From Strigamia acuminata (taxonomy: Eukaryota; Arthropoda; Chilopoda; Geophilomorpha; Linotaeniidae), in assembly GCA_949358305.1 (NCBI GenBank), contig CASHSZ010000109.1, positions 1 to 23,524 of the forward strand: a stretch of DNA of 23,524 nucleotides, read 5' to 3'. Positions 1-7,702 of the stretch are shown here, in pieces; position 1 is the first letter of the stretch; each line of letters begins with the position of its first letter. Position numbers and translations under genes: made by a program. The notes under the pieces were generated by a model. The model had not been told where the DNA came from. It made no database searches and saw only the letters and a list, made by a program, of their open reading frames with translations.

Positions 1-333
1 GGTCCGCCCAATGTTTGGATGCACCCAGGCGTGTATGTGTACGTGGACACAGTGTAATAAATATGCATTTGCTTTTTGAATATTTCATATTTTTTAAATT
101 TTATTTCCACCAAATTTTCAACAAATTTATTTAATCACATTTGTGTATAGTAAACTCCAATTAAATTTACACATGACGCAAATGCATTTTGGGGCTCCTG
201 ACACAGTGCTTGGGACAGCTCGTTTTTGGCACAGTGGTCCAGTGGTCCATGAATGAATCAATAAATGACAAAACAAAGCAATATTTATTTGTAATAAGAC
301 ATAGTCCAATTCGTCCACTTCCGAAAAACCCTT
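1..333. other. AT-rich stretch, no supported gene
   Basis: This AT-rich sequence contains the short duplicated word CAGTGGTCC (around 232-250). The open frames here begin at non-ATG codons, overlap on both strands and have no protein-like composition. No splice-bounded exon was recognised. Confidence 0.6.
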
Positions 334-458
334 GTTCTACCTGGCTGTGTTGGGTAGATCTGCCTTGGACATGAACACAGAGCAACGGACTGGCCAGACC
401 CATTGCTCGATGCTCGTGTCCAAAGCGGAACTTTGTCCTAACCCAAACCAGGTAGAAC
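334..458. repeat. Imperfect foldback (long hairpin)
   Basis: The left arm at 334-385 (starts GTTCTACCTGG, ends GAGCAA) and the right arm at 403-458 (starts TTGCTC, ends CCAGGTAGAAC) are imperfect inverted copies. The two best-paired blocks are the outer 11 bp, which match perfectly, and the inner TTGGACAYGARCA..GAGCAA block. A 17-nt loop (386-402) separates the arms. It could be a foldback element or a structured RNA of precursor-miRNA-like length. Copy 2 lies at about 13985-14109. Confidence 0.7.
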
Positions 459-728
459 TTCGAATGTTGCTCAGACTTGGCTGCTGGATGCTGGAGAACA
501 AAACAGATGTGCGCTTCCAAAGAAGCCATCCTCACAGAGACGAGAGGCGAGGACCCAAAATGGCGGAAAATGGCTTAAAACAAGACCCAAAAAAATAAAA
601 CATATAAATCAAATGTGTGCACTAAAAACTCACCTGTAGAAATCTGCGTACCGATAAAAATCTTTTTTTTTCAGCTAGCTTAGTCAAACACAAATCAGCA
701 TTGATCGTTATTTCCGCGCCAATGTGTG

Positions 729-758
729 CGGCCAAGTGTCACTTGGCCGTGCATAAAA
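729..758 (+). promoter_or_regulatory. Perfect palindrome next to a TATA-like box
   Basis: CGGCCAAGTG at 729-738 and CACTTGGCCG at 740-749 form a perfect 10-bp inverted repeat around a single T. It contains CAAGTG/CACTTG half sites (E-box or NK-type). Directly after it, 751-758 reads GCATAAAA, a TATA-like string followed by a GC-richer stretch. A plus-strand core promoter with a start site around 780-790 would fit. No transcript is evident downstream, so function is inference. Copy 2 is at 14380-14409. Confidence 0.4.
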
Positions 759-883
759 GAGGATAGTGAGTGGTGGCTGTGACAATGCTCGGCTGCGTAT
801 AACAATGTAGAGCGCCTCGGTCGTGCCGTTCACATCAATTTACGCGCCACAGTTGGCTGGGCAGAAAGGGGAAGCGCCTTTTA

Positions 884-1192
884 TCATAGGTCCAACTTCG
901 CTCGACAAACAGACTCAATGCCGAAATGCGAAAAACATTGCTGTCTGAAAAAACAAGAAAATAAGCCAAAGCAGATCTGGCAATCGCTGGACCGAATGTA
1001 TTCCAATCCCGGAACTTCATCGTCGAGAGTGCAGCCGCAAGAAAATACGTGAATGTTCCTCTGCGGTTTGCCGTCGTCGCAAACGCGCACCTCGCACACC
1101 TCTGACTGTGAATGTTTACGACAAATGTTTTTACAACAAACATTCCCACCAATTGTATTCTGGTTTGCCCACAGCATTGGTGCGCCCGTTTC
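884..1192 (-). pseudogene. Cys-rich domain fragment, paralogue 1
   Basis: Minus-strand frame that begins right after a T-rich acceptor ending GTGCACCAG (1193 onward). It reads ETGAPMLWANQNTIGGNVCC, then CKNICRKH, CEVRVCDDGK and VFSCGCTL. The CC..C..C..CGC spacing and the homology to 1363-1873 on the same strand suggest a real former domain. Compared with that paralogue it lacks the stretch between CDDGK and NIHVF. After GLEYI it jumps to sequence matching a later part of the paralogue, so the C-terminal third (down to the stop at 884) is probably out of frame. The 71-nt exon module at 1263-1333 lies just upstream across a 70-nt intron-like gap. Family not recognised. Copy 2 is at 14535-14843. 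Confidence 0.5.
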
Positions 1193-1262
1193 CTGGTGCA
1201 CAAAAACAAAACAAATTCATAAGCACTCCCAAAATAAAAAAAAAACAAAAAACCCATCTCAC

Positions 1263-1333
1263 CTCTCAATGTCGCCACAGTCCGGGGCAGTCGGGGGTTG
1301 TCCAGGGGCCAAATGGCGAGCACGCCACGAAAT
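1263..1333 (-). other. 71-nt splice-bounded exon-like module
   Basis: On the minus strand this segment follows TCGTCAG and ends GAGAG before GTGAGATGGG, a good donor. Its length is exactly that of the modules at 8725-9127 and 12227-12297. It shares the block CCCCCGACTGC and the 3' end RRCGACATT..AGAG-type sequence with 12227-12297, though a small internal offset is needed to align them. The frame is not conserved with those relatives. It looks like an older, dispersed member of the same exon family. Copy 2 is at 14914-14984. Confidence 0.5.
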
Positions 1334-1362
1334 CTGACGAATCGAATAATAACAATAATTAA

Positions 1363-2280
1363 TTACTTAATTACTAATTTACTTAAATAACTAACAAATT
1401 TCTGAGAACTTGAGGAATAAATCACCGTGTATTCGTAGGCGGTGGAAAAAACGATGAATTCTCCGTGGCGCAACCCGTTCTTTTCCAAAAATATCACCTG
1501 ATGTTTGTCCGGCAATCGCTGAACCGAAGCTACGACGCTGCTGTTTGGTTTACAGCTCAAGTATTCCAGCTCGTGTATTCCAATCCCGGAACGCCCTTGT
1601 CAGAACACACGAGAGTGCAGCCGCAACGAAATACGTAAATATTCCTCCGACCCGATTCGGAAATAGCGCTCACGGCAAACAACTGTCCGTCGCCGCGTCA
1701 ACTCAACCGCAGTTTGCCGTCGTCGACGTGCACCTCGCACGCCTCTGACTGTAAATGTTTACGACAAATGTTTTTACAACAAACACTCCCACCAATTGTA
1801 TTCTGGTTTGCCCACAGCATTGGTGCGCTCGTTTCCTTTTGCATCCCATCCTCGGAAAACACCGCCACTTTCCCTGCGCAAAAATTGTTTCACACTTCTG
1901 CCGACAATGCGCAGCCGAGCTCTCACTGTGCATTGAGGCGGGAATGTGTAACAATGGCTTCGCAGGGTCGAAGAGCAAACTTGGCGGTTCCAGATTAACG
2001 CCCACAGTCGGCGAAACGCGTGCTAAATTTAAAGAAAACTTCAATAAAGGAATTGTAAACGGGAATACCACAAAAACACAAAAAAAAAAATATATATATA
2101 CCTAGTCGATCCAATTCATACTGAAGTTTCAACGAAGATCCGTGCAAGCGAAACTGCATCAACGAGGATGAACCGTCGAGATTGCCGACGCTCACGACCG
2201 AATCTGGACTCAGACAAAGCCAATGGCGCCAATTCAACAGAAGGGAAAACTGTTCAGCTTCCGCTTTGGGCAAATCTAAT
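1363..2280 (-). pseudogene. Four-exon Cys-rich gene remnant, paralogue 2
   Basis: Candidate exons run 2102-2280, 1927-2022, 1708-1873 and 1363-1644, with introns of 79, 53 and 63 nt starting GTATAT, GTGAGA and GTTGAG. All three joins keep one frame. Exon 1 reads FSLLLNWRHWLCLSPDSVVS and ends YELDRL. Exon 2 has VGVNLEPPSLLFDPAKP. Exon 3 has KVAVFSEDG, then APMLWANQNTIGG and VCCKNICRKHLQSEACEV. Exon 4 has NIYVFRCGCTLV, then a break. Splicing out 1645-1707 removes an in-frame TGA at 1698-1700. A 14-bp tandem duplication (1555-1568 and 1569-1582) shifts the frame, after which the reading continues in another phase as LSCKPNSSVVASVQRLPDKH to a stop at 1363. Internal cysteines suggest a metal-binding or disulphide-bonded domain. 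Family not recognised. Copy 2 is at 15014-15931. Confidence 0.5.
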
Positions 2281-2348
2281 CTGAATTGAGAGATTCATCC
2301 AACTGATAAACAAAAAAAAAAGAAATATACAGTAGATCGATCTTACAC

Positions 2349-2660
2349 GTAAACAGCCGCAACGCGACGTGAAGCGAGTCGGCAATTGAATCCTCCCGAG
2401 CCGCGGCCAACGAACCTTCTACACCCGCTCCTGACACAACGACCATCCGTTTGTCGGCGCAACTATCATTGGACGGGACGGCGTTGCCAATAATTTATCT
2501 GCGAGAAACAAAAAAAAAAGAGATCAAGAAACAAAACAAACATTTTAACGCACTGGAGTCGATGACGGCGACGAGAGCGTCGTCAACATCAGCCGAATCA
2601 ATGCTGCGGTTCGTCACCACACATAGCAAACGAATCTGCCCGCGCCGAAATCGTCGGAAA
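2349..2660 (-). pseudogene. Upstream exon remnants of the Cys-rich gene
   Basis: Two protein-like minus-strand stretches lie directly upstream of the 1363-2280 remnant. One, at about 2349-2498, follows an acceptor ending TTTCTCGCAG and ends at the donor GTGTAAG; it reads MVVVSGAGVEGSLAAARED, then SLHVALRLFT. That donor joins in frame to the alternative acceptor at 2281 (leading to LDLPKAEAEQ). In this frame a TAA sits at the very start of the exon (2495-2497). The second stretch, about 2544-2660, reads SADVDDALVAVIDSSALK after a frameshift within FSDDFGAGRFVC. Decay is the simplest explanation. Copy 2 is at about 16000-16311. Confidence 0.35.
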
Positions 2661-2765
2661 ACAGCGGCACTTCCCGCGTGATGCAGTGATATTCATTCGA
2701 CGTTGACGCCGATGTAGGTCATCGCATTTCCCACGATTTAAAACACCCCAAATTTAATAAAATCC

Positions 2766-2895
2766 TCAAAATTCCAGCAGAATACCAAAGAAACTCAACA
2801 AAATGCAACGAAACTCAACAAAATGTTTGGGACTATTCATGCCAATTACACAAAACTCCAAGTTTCTCGGCTGAAATACCTCCGTCACAGTTTGG
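2766..2895 (-). pseudogene. Short coding-like exon after a CTAG acceptor
   Basis: Follows a T-rich acceptor (TTTATTTTCTAG) on the minus strand and stays open for about 43 codons. It contains TEVFQPRNLEFCVIG and ends in TGA at 2766-2768. The RNLEF part has a diverged counterpart near 4270-4290, and the sequence upstream of the acceptor is homologous to 4300-4415. It is probably one exon of a family with several decayed members in this unit. Product unknown. Copy 2 is at 16417-16546. Confidence 0.3.
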
Positions 2896-3010
2896 CTAGA
2901 AAATAAAATAAAATAATTATTAATTAGTTTTAAACAATGAAATGAAATGAATCAGCAGCTTTTTTGAGTTGCCATACAGATTCCCTGCCCCTGAAAAAAG
3001 TCGCAAATGG
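2885..3010. repeat. Diverged duplicate segment, member A
   Basis: Matches 4300-4420 with indels. Both contain GGCTAGAAAATAAAAT, AATGAAATGAAT, ATTCAGCAGCT and GTCGCAAATGRGTAAAAAT in the same order. On the minus strand it holds a T-rich acceptor and sequence next to the coding-like fragments, so it is probably part of a duplicated gene and not an independent element. Confidence 0.7.
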
Positions 3011-3054
3011 GTAAAAATTGAGCCCAAAAAGGGAAAAAACGTGCTTGAACCAAA

Positions 3055-3336
3055 TTATATATGATGGCAACACACCCGCACAGGCAGCAGCTGATTTGGT
3101 TGCGACAGCCAGGAACGTGGTTTTTTAGTAGAGCGTCGAGGCGTCAAACGATCTTTGATGGAGAAATCCAAAGTCTGCTTCAAATACCAGTGGTGATTGT
3201 TCGTCAAACAACTGTCCGTCGTGGCTTTCATCATTTCCCTACTATACGTGCAGTCGCTTGCTCTCTCTAAGAACATGGTCACATACAGGTCGTTTTGTCC
3301 CGGATTTAACGCCAACATGGTCATTCTTTCCTCCAC
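3055..3336 (-). pseudogene. Unassigned 93-codon minus-strand frame
   Basis: Open frame from a GTG at 3336 (first ATG at about 3324) to a stop at 3055. Composition is protein-like (for example YVTMFLERASDCTYSREMMK and NNHHWYLKQTLDFSIKDR). No clear splice signals frame it; an upstream CATTCAAG followed by GTAAAA is ambiguous. A second frame in the first third is also open. It may be another exon of the decayed minus-strand gene set, or chance. Copy 2 is at 16706-16987. Confidence 0.25.
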
Positions 3337-3597
3337 TTACTGCGTCTTTTACCTTGAATGCAGAGAAAAATTAAAACAAACAAAAATCAAAATTTGTTAA
3401 TCCCATGTAAAGCGGAGAAATACAGTATTAAAATTTTTCAAAACCAAAAAATGCGATATTTGTTCTTTTTTCGGGAAAAAAAACCAATTTTTGTTTTTCT
3501 TTCTTACCAAAATTCACTTTTTTCAATTTATGCCACTTTTTTTCGGTTCAAATTCGGCCCAACTCTTACCAAACCCCACAACAAACACCCCAAATAT
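3337..3597. other. AT-rich intergenic or intronic sequence
   Basis: Mostly A/T tracts. One plus-strand frame crosses it but is Phe/Lys-rich, as expected for AT-rich filler. I see no gene, hairpin or repeat here. Confidence 0.6.
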
Positions 3598-3931
3598 TTA
3601 TCTATTAACCGGTGGTTGTCTCATGAGTGAAGTATGATGGCAGTTTGATGTCGATCGAGGAATAAACTCTTTTGCCTGATGCGAAGCTGAAGCTGAACAA
3701 ACTGAAGCTGATGATTTCTTTTCAGGCACTGGACCGTCCTGCGGCGCACTGTCATTGACAGACTCGGACACAGAGCGCAAAATGTCCTCTGACGGACCTA
3801 CGGCGAAAACAAAAACAAAAAACAAAACATCAAACAACAGAAACTTAAACCAAATCTTACTACCTCGCCCGGAAGTTGTGTTCCAACCCAACGGTTTCTG
3901 CAAATTCAAGACAACTGTCTCTCGGAACGGT
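3598..3931 (-). CDS. Two-exon C-terminal coding segment, unknown product
   Basis: Exon 3864-3931 follows the acceptor CATTTCAG and reads PFRETVVLNLQKPLGWNTTS. It is joined to the terminal exon 3598-3797, which reads SVSESVNDSAPQDGPVPEKK, then a Ser/Ala-rich stretch, ending PPVNR and TAA. The intron (3798-3863) starts GTAGTAAG and ends in a long T-rich tract plus CCGTAG. It is 66 nt with no stop in the coding frame, so retention would insert 22 mostly hydrophobic residues. The tail is polar, low in complexity and probably disordered. The 5' end of the gene is not evident: the nearest upstream frame (3947-4117) ends at a TAG and is in another phase. Homology unknown. Copy 2 is at 17249-17582. 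Confidence 0.45.
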
Positions 3932-3946
3932 CTGAAATGACAACAT

Positions 3947-4262
3947 CTACTCGACTCGAGGCCACGCTGAACTATTAACATCCAGACTAGCGCCGCTAAC
4001 ATACATTCGTTCTACGTATTTTAAATTGGGAAAAAACGCCAATCCGGAGACATCTTCAACACTGTTTGTTGAAACAGACACGATGGAATAAGTGCGCAAT
4101 GTTTGGTTTGTATTAATTCAGAAAACACTTCGTGCTACCTATTTTGTTCAAACGATTGTCAAACGGGCACTTGGTCGAGAAGAAACAAACACGTTTCAGT
4201 TGGCGCGCACTCCTGCCGACATGCACAATATCTCCAGGTAATACTTCGAGTCGGGACAGGTA
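3947..4262 (-). pseudogene. LRR-like fragment and adjacent coding-like piece
   Basis: The frame from 4117 down to a TAG at 3947-3949 reads SVEDVSGLAFFPNLKYVERM and then VSGASLDV. The spacing of Leu/Phe/Val around PNLKYV recalls a leucine-rich repeat, but one repeat is too little for a firm call. Immediately upstream, in a different frame ending at 4113, is SRLEVLPGDIVHVGRSARQL followed by FFSTKCPFDNRLNKI and a weak donor (GTAGCA). No clear acceptor connects them, so a frameshift or decay is likely. Copy 2 is at 17598-17913. Confidence 0.35.
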
Positions 4263-4299
4263 AATTTAATAAAAACCCTAAATTTCTAGCTGGGAAAAA

Positions 4300-4420
4300 A
4301 GGCTAGAAAATAAAATTAAATAATGAAATGAATTGATTCAGCAGCTATTTGGAGTTGACAAACAGATTCGCGACAGGCAGGGAAGCCCCCCCCGCCTCCT
4401 TAAAAAAGTCGCAAATGAGT
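4300..4420. repeat. Diverged duplicate segment, member B
   Basis: Counterpart of 2885-3010 with the same ordered blocks (GGCTAGAAAATAAAATTA, AATGAAATGAATTGATTCAGCAGCT and GTCGCAAATGAGTAAAAAT, listed in pieces). It also has a local run of eight C's near 4387-4394. Together with the homology of 4441-4610 to 1848-2010, it shows that this half of the unit was built by duplication of a gene segment. Confidence 0.7.
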
Positions 4421-4459
4421 AAAAATCGCCCAAATCGTCGGGAAACACCGCCACTTCCC

Positions 4460-4998
4460 CTGCACGGAAATTGTTACACACTTCTGCCGACAATACACAG
4501 CCAGGCCATCACTGTGCATGGAGGAGGAAATGTGAAACAATCACCTCGCAGGGGCAAAGAGCGAACTTGGCGGATCCAGATTAATTCCCACAGTCGGCAC
4601 AACAACGGCGAAACGCGTGCTCCTCTCACTTTGACCACAACGGCTGTTCACAGCTGAGAACAAAGAAGAAACTGAACGAACAAATCATTATTCACATATT
4701 AAAAAAAAAAAAAAAAAAACAACCAACTATAAAATGGCATGCAAACAACATTACCTGTCCAAATTGTTTTTTCTGCTGGCATAATCATGAATAACATTAA
4801 GTCAGTAGGAAACAAACTACTTCTGCGAAAAATTACAGATATAAATCCACCTGAAAAACAGGGAAAAAAACTCGATCCGACCCACGCCCGCACACAATAC
4901 CGATTAGGCTTAAACACAGGCACCTGCAAATTCGATTTCGGCGGGCGTGCACGCAAGCACAGTCGAGGACACTGGAATGAGCTCTGTTCCAGCGTCCC
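4460..4998 (-). pseudogene. Three-exon coding remnant, paralogue 3
   Basis: Exons 4901-4998, 4755-4850 and 4513-4653 have introns of 50 and about 101 nt. The acceptors are TTTTTTCCTAG, CTGTTTTTCAG and TTTGTTCTCAG; the donors are GTATTG and GTAATG. All joins keep one frame: NRAHSSVLDCACVHARRNRI, then GFISVIFRRSSLFPTDLML and EKTIWT, then STRFAVVVPTVGINLDPPSS. The last exon matches the 1927-2022 exon of paralogue 2 (VGINLDPPS against VGVNLEPPS, with conservative V/I and E/D changes) but carries an in-frame TGA at 4541-4543. Its donor side (GTGATG) and the next exon (starting at 4459, EVAVFPDDLG) also correspond to paralogue 2. It is a decayed relative. Function unknown. Copy 2 is at 18111-18649. 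Confidence 0.5.
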
Positions 4999-5157
4999 CT
5001 AGGAAAAAACACCACTTGCTTGTCTGCAGAAACCAAATTTGAAGGTGCTTGTGCAGGGTGTCTGCTGTGATATAATATATCAGCCGGAAAAAAACAAGGC
5101 TTAGTATGAACAACTTATTGTTGATTCCAAAGTGGAATCAAAAGTGGAATTTAAACA
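4999..5157. other. No supported feature
   Basis: Contains a possible continuation of the minus-strand reading upstream of the 4998 acceptor (an earlier CTGCAG acceptor-like site near 5023). I could not define a donor or frame. Confidence 0.5.
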
Positions 5158-5705
5158 ACTCCGTCACTAAACGGCGCTGTTTCAATCAGCACCATCTGTT
5201 GTCACCGTCCAAACCAGCTTTTTTTTTGTTTTCTGCCAAAGAAAGAAAAAAATATGTGAAATAAAAAAATTTCTTTGCGTGAAATCAGGTGTGAAACAAG
5301 TAAACATGGAAATGCAGTAGACCCCGGATAAATGCATAAATGCATAGAATATATTTATATTGAATAAAAAGCCGTAATTGGCTTAAATTGCATGTTTGGC
5401 CAAAAACGGTAAACAAATGCGTGAACCGCCATTTACCCGGAAAAAACGTATCAATTTTTTTCTTTTTTTTAAGACACATATTGTGTACGTATTCTTGCGT
5501 TCGATGAACTGAGGATTCCGCCCAAAACAGACACCAGGCGAAGTCACTAAATTAGTGTCTGGAAAAAGTTTTAAGAAAAACACAAATAAACAATGAAAAA
5601 AACAGAAAAATTGAATTGTGGTGACGAATTACAATTAATTTACATCCAGAACACTTTGAAATGGCATTAAGTTGTTATTTAACACCTGATTTCACTTGAA
5701 TAAAT
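5158..5705. mobile_element. Putative small non-autonomous element, long copy
   Basis: The left end (5158-5275, with CACTAAACGGCGCTGTTT, CACCATCTGTTG, TTTTCTGCCAAAGAAAG and AATATGTGAAATAAA) and the right end (5640-5705, with GGCATTAAGTTGTTATTT and AACACCTGATTTCAC) both reappear, joined directly, at 7016-7215. The interior of about 350 bp is absent there. GTGAAATCAGGTGT at 5279-5292 is the inverse of ACACCTGATTTCAC near 5685, giving internal inverted repeats. No transposase and no clear target-site duplication were seen. Copy 2 is at 18809-19356. Confidence 0.4.
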
Positions 5706-5735
5706 TTTTTTATTTCGCATATTTGTATTTCGCCA

Positions 5736-5786
5736 AAAATGAAATTTTTTGTGCATATTGTCTGCACATAAAATGAATTTCATTTT
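5736..5786. repeat. AT-rich hairpin
   Basis: AAAATGAAATT and AATTTCATTTT form the outer arms; TGTGCA and TGCACA form the inner arms around a short loop (about 5755-5762), with a few unpaired A/T bases between. Copy 2 is at 19387-19437. Confidence 0.6.
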
Positions 5787-6237
5787 GCATTTCCATATTA
5801 GACTAAGAAAACAAAGTAATTGATTAAAAAAAACAATAAATAAATAAATAAATCAACTGCTATTGGTTTGTTAATTCATTTTTCCCAAAAGACAAAACAA
5901 CCCAAAACGGGGTAATATGCCATGGCCGACAATGGCTGCCATCCTGCCAAGCTCCAAGCTTTCACAAAAGCCAGACACCAAAACCCAGGTACACGATACA
6001 ATATGATACATTGTTGTCTGCAAAGCGGCGAAGACAGAGCTCTGCCGCTAACGGAGCTGCCATCTGGCGGCAGTGACAGAACTAGCTATATTTATGCACC
6101 AAAACTTTCCCCCGGAAATAAGCAAATTAAAGCCCAATTCGGCTTTTGGTTCAAAATAAATATATTCTGCAGTGCTGGAAGGCGCCAGCGTATCTTTTTT
6201 GAAACCCCTAATTGTAAATCAAATTTCTACAATAAAA
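5787..6237. other. Non-coding stretch with an AAAT microsatellite
   Basis: Has a short (AAAT)n run at about 5836-5852. The block CAATGGCTGCCATCCTGCC with AGCTCCAAGCTT (5930-5962) is partly repeated at 6388-6440. A plus-strand frame from the ATG at 5922 is open for 116 codons but has no recognisable domain and ends in the direct repeat at 6238, so I do not call a gene. Confidence 0.45.
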
Positions 6238-6275
6238 AAAACATTAGCACACAAATGACCACTGGGCCCTGAGAT
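6238..6275. repeat. Direct repeat, member 1
   Basis: A 38-bp block containing ACATTAGCACACAAATGACC and ACTGGGCCCTGAGA, identical to 7234-7271. Sequence diverges at once on the right of each copy. Copy 2 of the unit carries both again. Confidence 0.8.
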
Positions 6276-7015
6276 TTTAAGTCCCTTGGAGGCCAATGGC
6301 CCTAATGCAGACATTGAAGTCCACCCCCCTCATCGTTGTAATTGGAAAGTAGACCAATTATCCAAACGGGGTGGTTTGCCGTTTTCGACATTGGCTGCCA
6401 TCCTGCCGTCAGATAAACACTTTTGGTGATGACTCCAAGCTTTTTAAAACAGAAAACCAGCTTTTTTCCAACAAATTACACGATAATTTCTAGACCCCGG
6501 CTATTTCAGCGTAAAATCTGAAACCAAAATTCCGTTTTGAGACATAAATCGCCATTTACCCCTGGTGAATAAATAAATAAATAAATAAATAAATAATAAT
6601 AAATAAATGCATTTTTGCCCCAAATTTCCACCCAGTTGATGAAAAATGGACTTGAATTTGCGGAAAAAAAACAGAAGTGAGCGTTTTGTTGCGCAACTAA
6701 TCCAGATTTTCCAGTAGTGAATTTGTCTCCAGTGTAGCCGGTCACCAGTCAAATGCTCATCGCTGCAAAAAAGGTTCCAGGGGTGAAATTGTCTCTAGTT
6801 TTCTTTTTTTCCATCCAAATCCTTTTTCCAAAATTTTGGGCCACAAAACCCTTAATTTTCCAGTCAAAAAGAGCAAAGTGTTCATCCGGCACTTTAGCTG
6901 TTTGCGCTAGTGGAAAGAGTGCCAAATTTAACCCAGAACGGCTTAAACCGTTTTTTTTTAAACACATTCCAATGGCCGTAGTGGCCCGACCAATCTATAG
7001 GCGCCCATGGTACTA
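6276..7015. other. Non-coding stretch with an AAAT microsatellite
   Basis: Contains (AAAT)n at about 6569-6607 and the second member of the CAATGGCTGCCATCCTGCC-type duplication (6388-6440, here CATTGGCTGCC). Open frames on both strands here are short, overlapping and AT-driven. No splice-bounded exon stands out. Confidence 0.5.
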
Positions 7016-7215
7016 ATTAAAACAGCTCTGGCACTAGACGGCACTGTTTTAATGAGCGCCATCTGCTGGCGACGACAAAAGCAGCTTTTTTGTGTTTTCT
7101 GCCAAAGGAAGAAAAAAATATGTGAAATAAAATTTTTTCTTTGATTGAAATCATTCGAAGGGCACTTTGAAGTGGCATTAAGTTGTTATTTAACACCTGA
7201 TTTCACTGGAATAAA
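7016..7215. mobile_element. Putative small element, internally deleted copy
   Basis: Combines the left and right ends of 5158-5705 without its interior. Its left end carries a perfect 10-bp inverted repeat (ATTAAAACAG at 7016-7025 and CTGTTTTAAT at 7044-7053), followed by GCGCCATCTGCTGG at 7056-7069. The pattern is that of a deletion derivative of a non-autonomous element, but target-site duplications are not evident. Copy 2 is at 20667-20866. Confidence 0.4.
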
Positions 7216-7233
7216 TTACACTTGAATTTTTGT

Positions 7234-7271
7234 AAAAACATTAGCACACAAATGACCACTGGGCCCTGAGA
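7234..7271. repeat. Direct repeat, member 2
   Basis: Same 38 bp as 6238-6275. It lies just right of the internally deleted element copy. Confidence 0.8.
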
Positions 7272-7332
7272 GTCGAACCAGTCGAAAATGGGCCCAGGAA
7301 TCCTTTTTGGCAGCCGAATTTGGCTGAATTCA

Positions 7333-7381
7333 CACTGTTGTCCAGATATAAGCCGTTTTCACTTATATCTGGGCAACGGTG
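7333..7381. repeat. 20-bp-stem hairpin
   Basis: Arms 7333-7352 (CACTGTTGTCCAGATATAAG) and 7362-7381 (CTTATATCTGGGCAACGGTG) pair over all 20 positions with two G-U type pairs, around a 9-nt loop. The inner 11 bp are perfect. The stem has no bulge. It may be a small foldback element or an RNA hairpin. Copy 2 is at 20984-21032. Confidence 0.75.
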
Positions 7382-7694
7382 CAAACTGTGCACCTTTTGC
7401 TCGCACAAATGGATTTCCCAGCAAGTTAAACTGTTTGTGCCTTTTTCAATGAGGGAAAAAAAGCCCTTCCCTTCCCGAAAGAGCACTTTGGCACCCAAAA
7501 ATGTATTCCTTGATCGAAAAAAGCGCCAAAAAACAAAAAAAAATGTTTTTGCACCTAACCGAAGTTAAAGTTAGGCCTAACAAAGCCGTTATTCCCGAGT
7601 GTAATGGTGCAGTTACTCTTAAGTATAAGATAAATCTCTATTTCTCCAGAATAAAAAAAAAGTCCTAAGAATGAAGAAATATGTTTTTCCAGAA
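7382..7694. other. No supported gene
   Basis: A-rich sequence with short overlapping frames. It includes a near-palindromic AGTTAAAGTTAGGCCTAAC at about 7562-7580. No exon signals identified. Confidence 0.5.
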
Positions 7695-7702
7695 AAAGAA
7701 AT

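Noticed and set aside
1703-2071. 122-codon uninterrupted minus-strand frame read without splicing
   Set aside because: The spliced path through 1874-1926 gives better protein character, uses GTGAGA..CAG and is in phase with both neighbours. The unspliced tail after GKWRCFP is probably a shadow.
7255-7300. tRNA-like B box on the minus strand (GGTTCGACTC)
   Set aside because: The T-arm stem does not pair well, no A box or cloverleaf is present, and the other copy of the repeat at 6238 lacks the motif.
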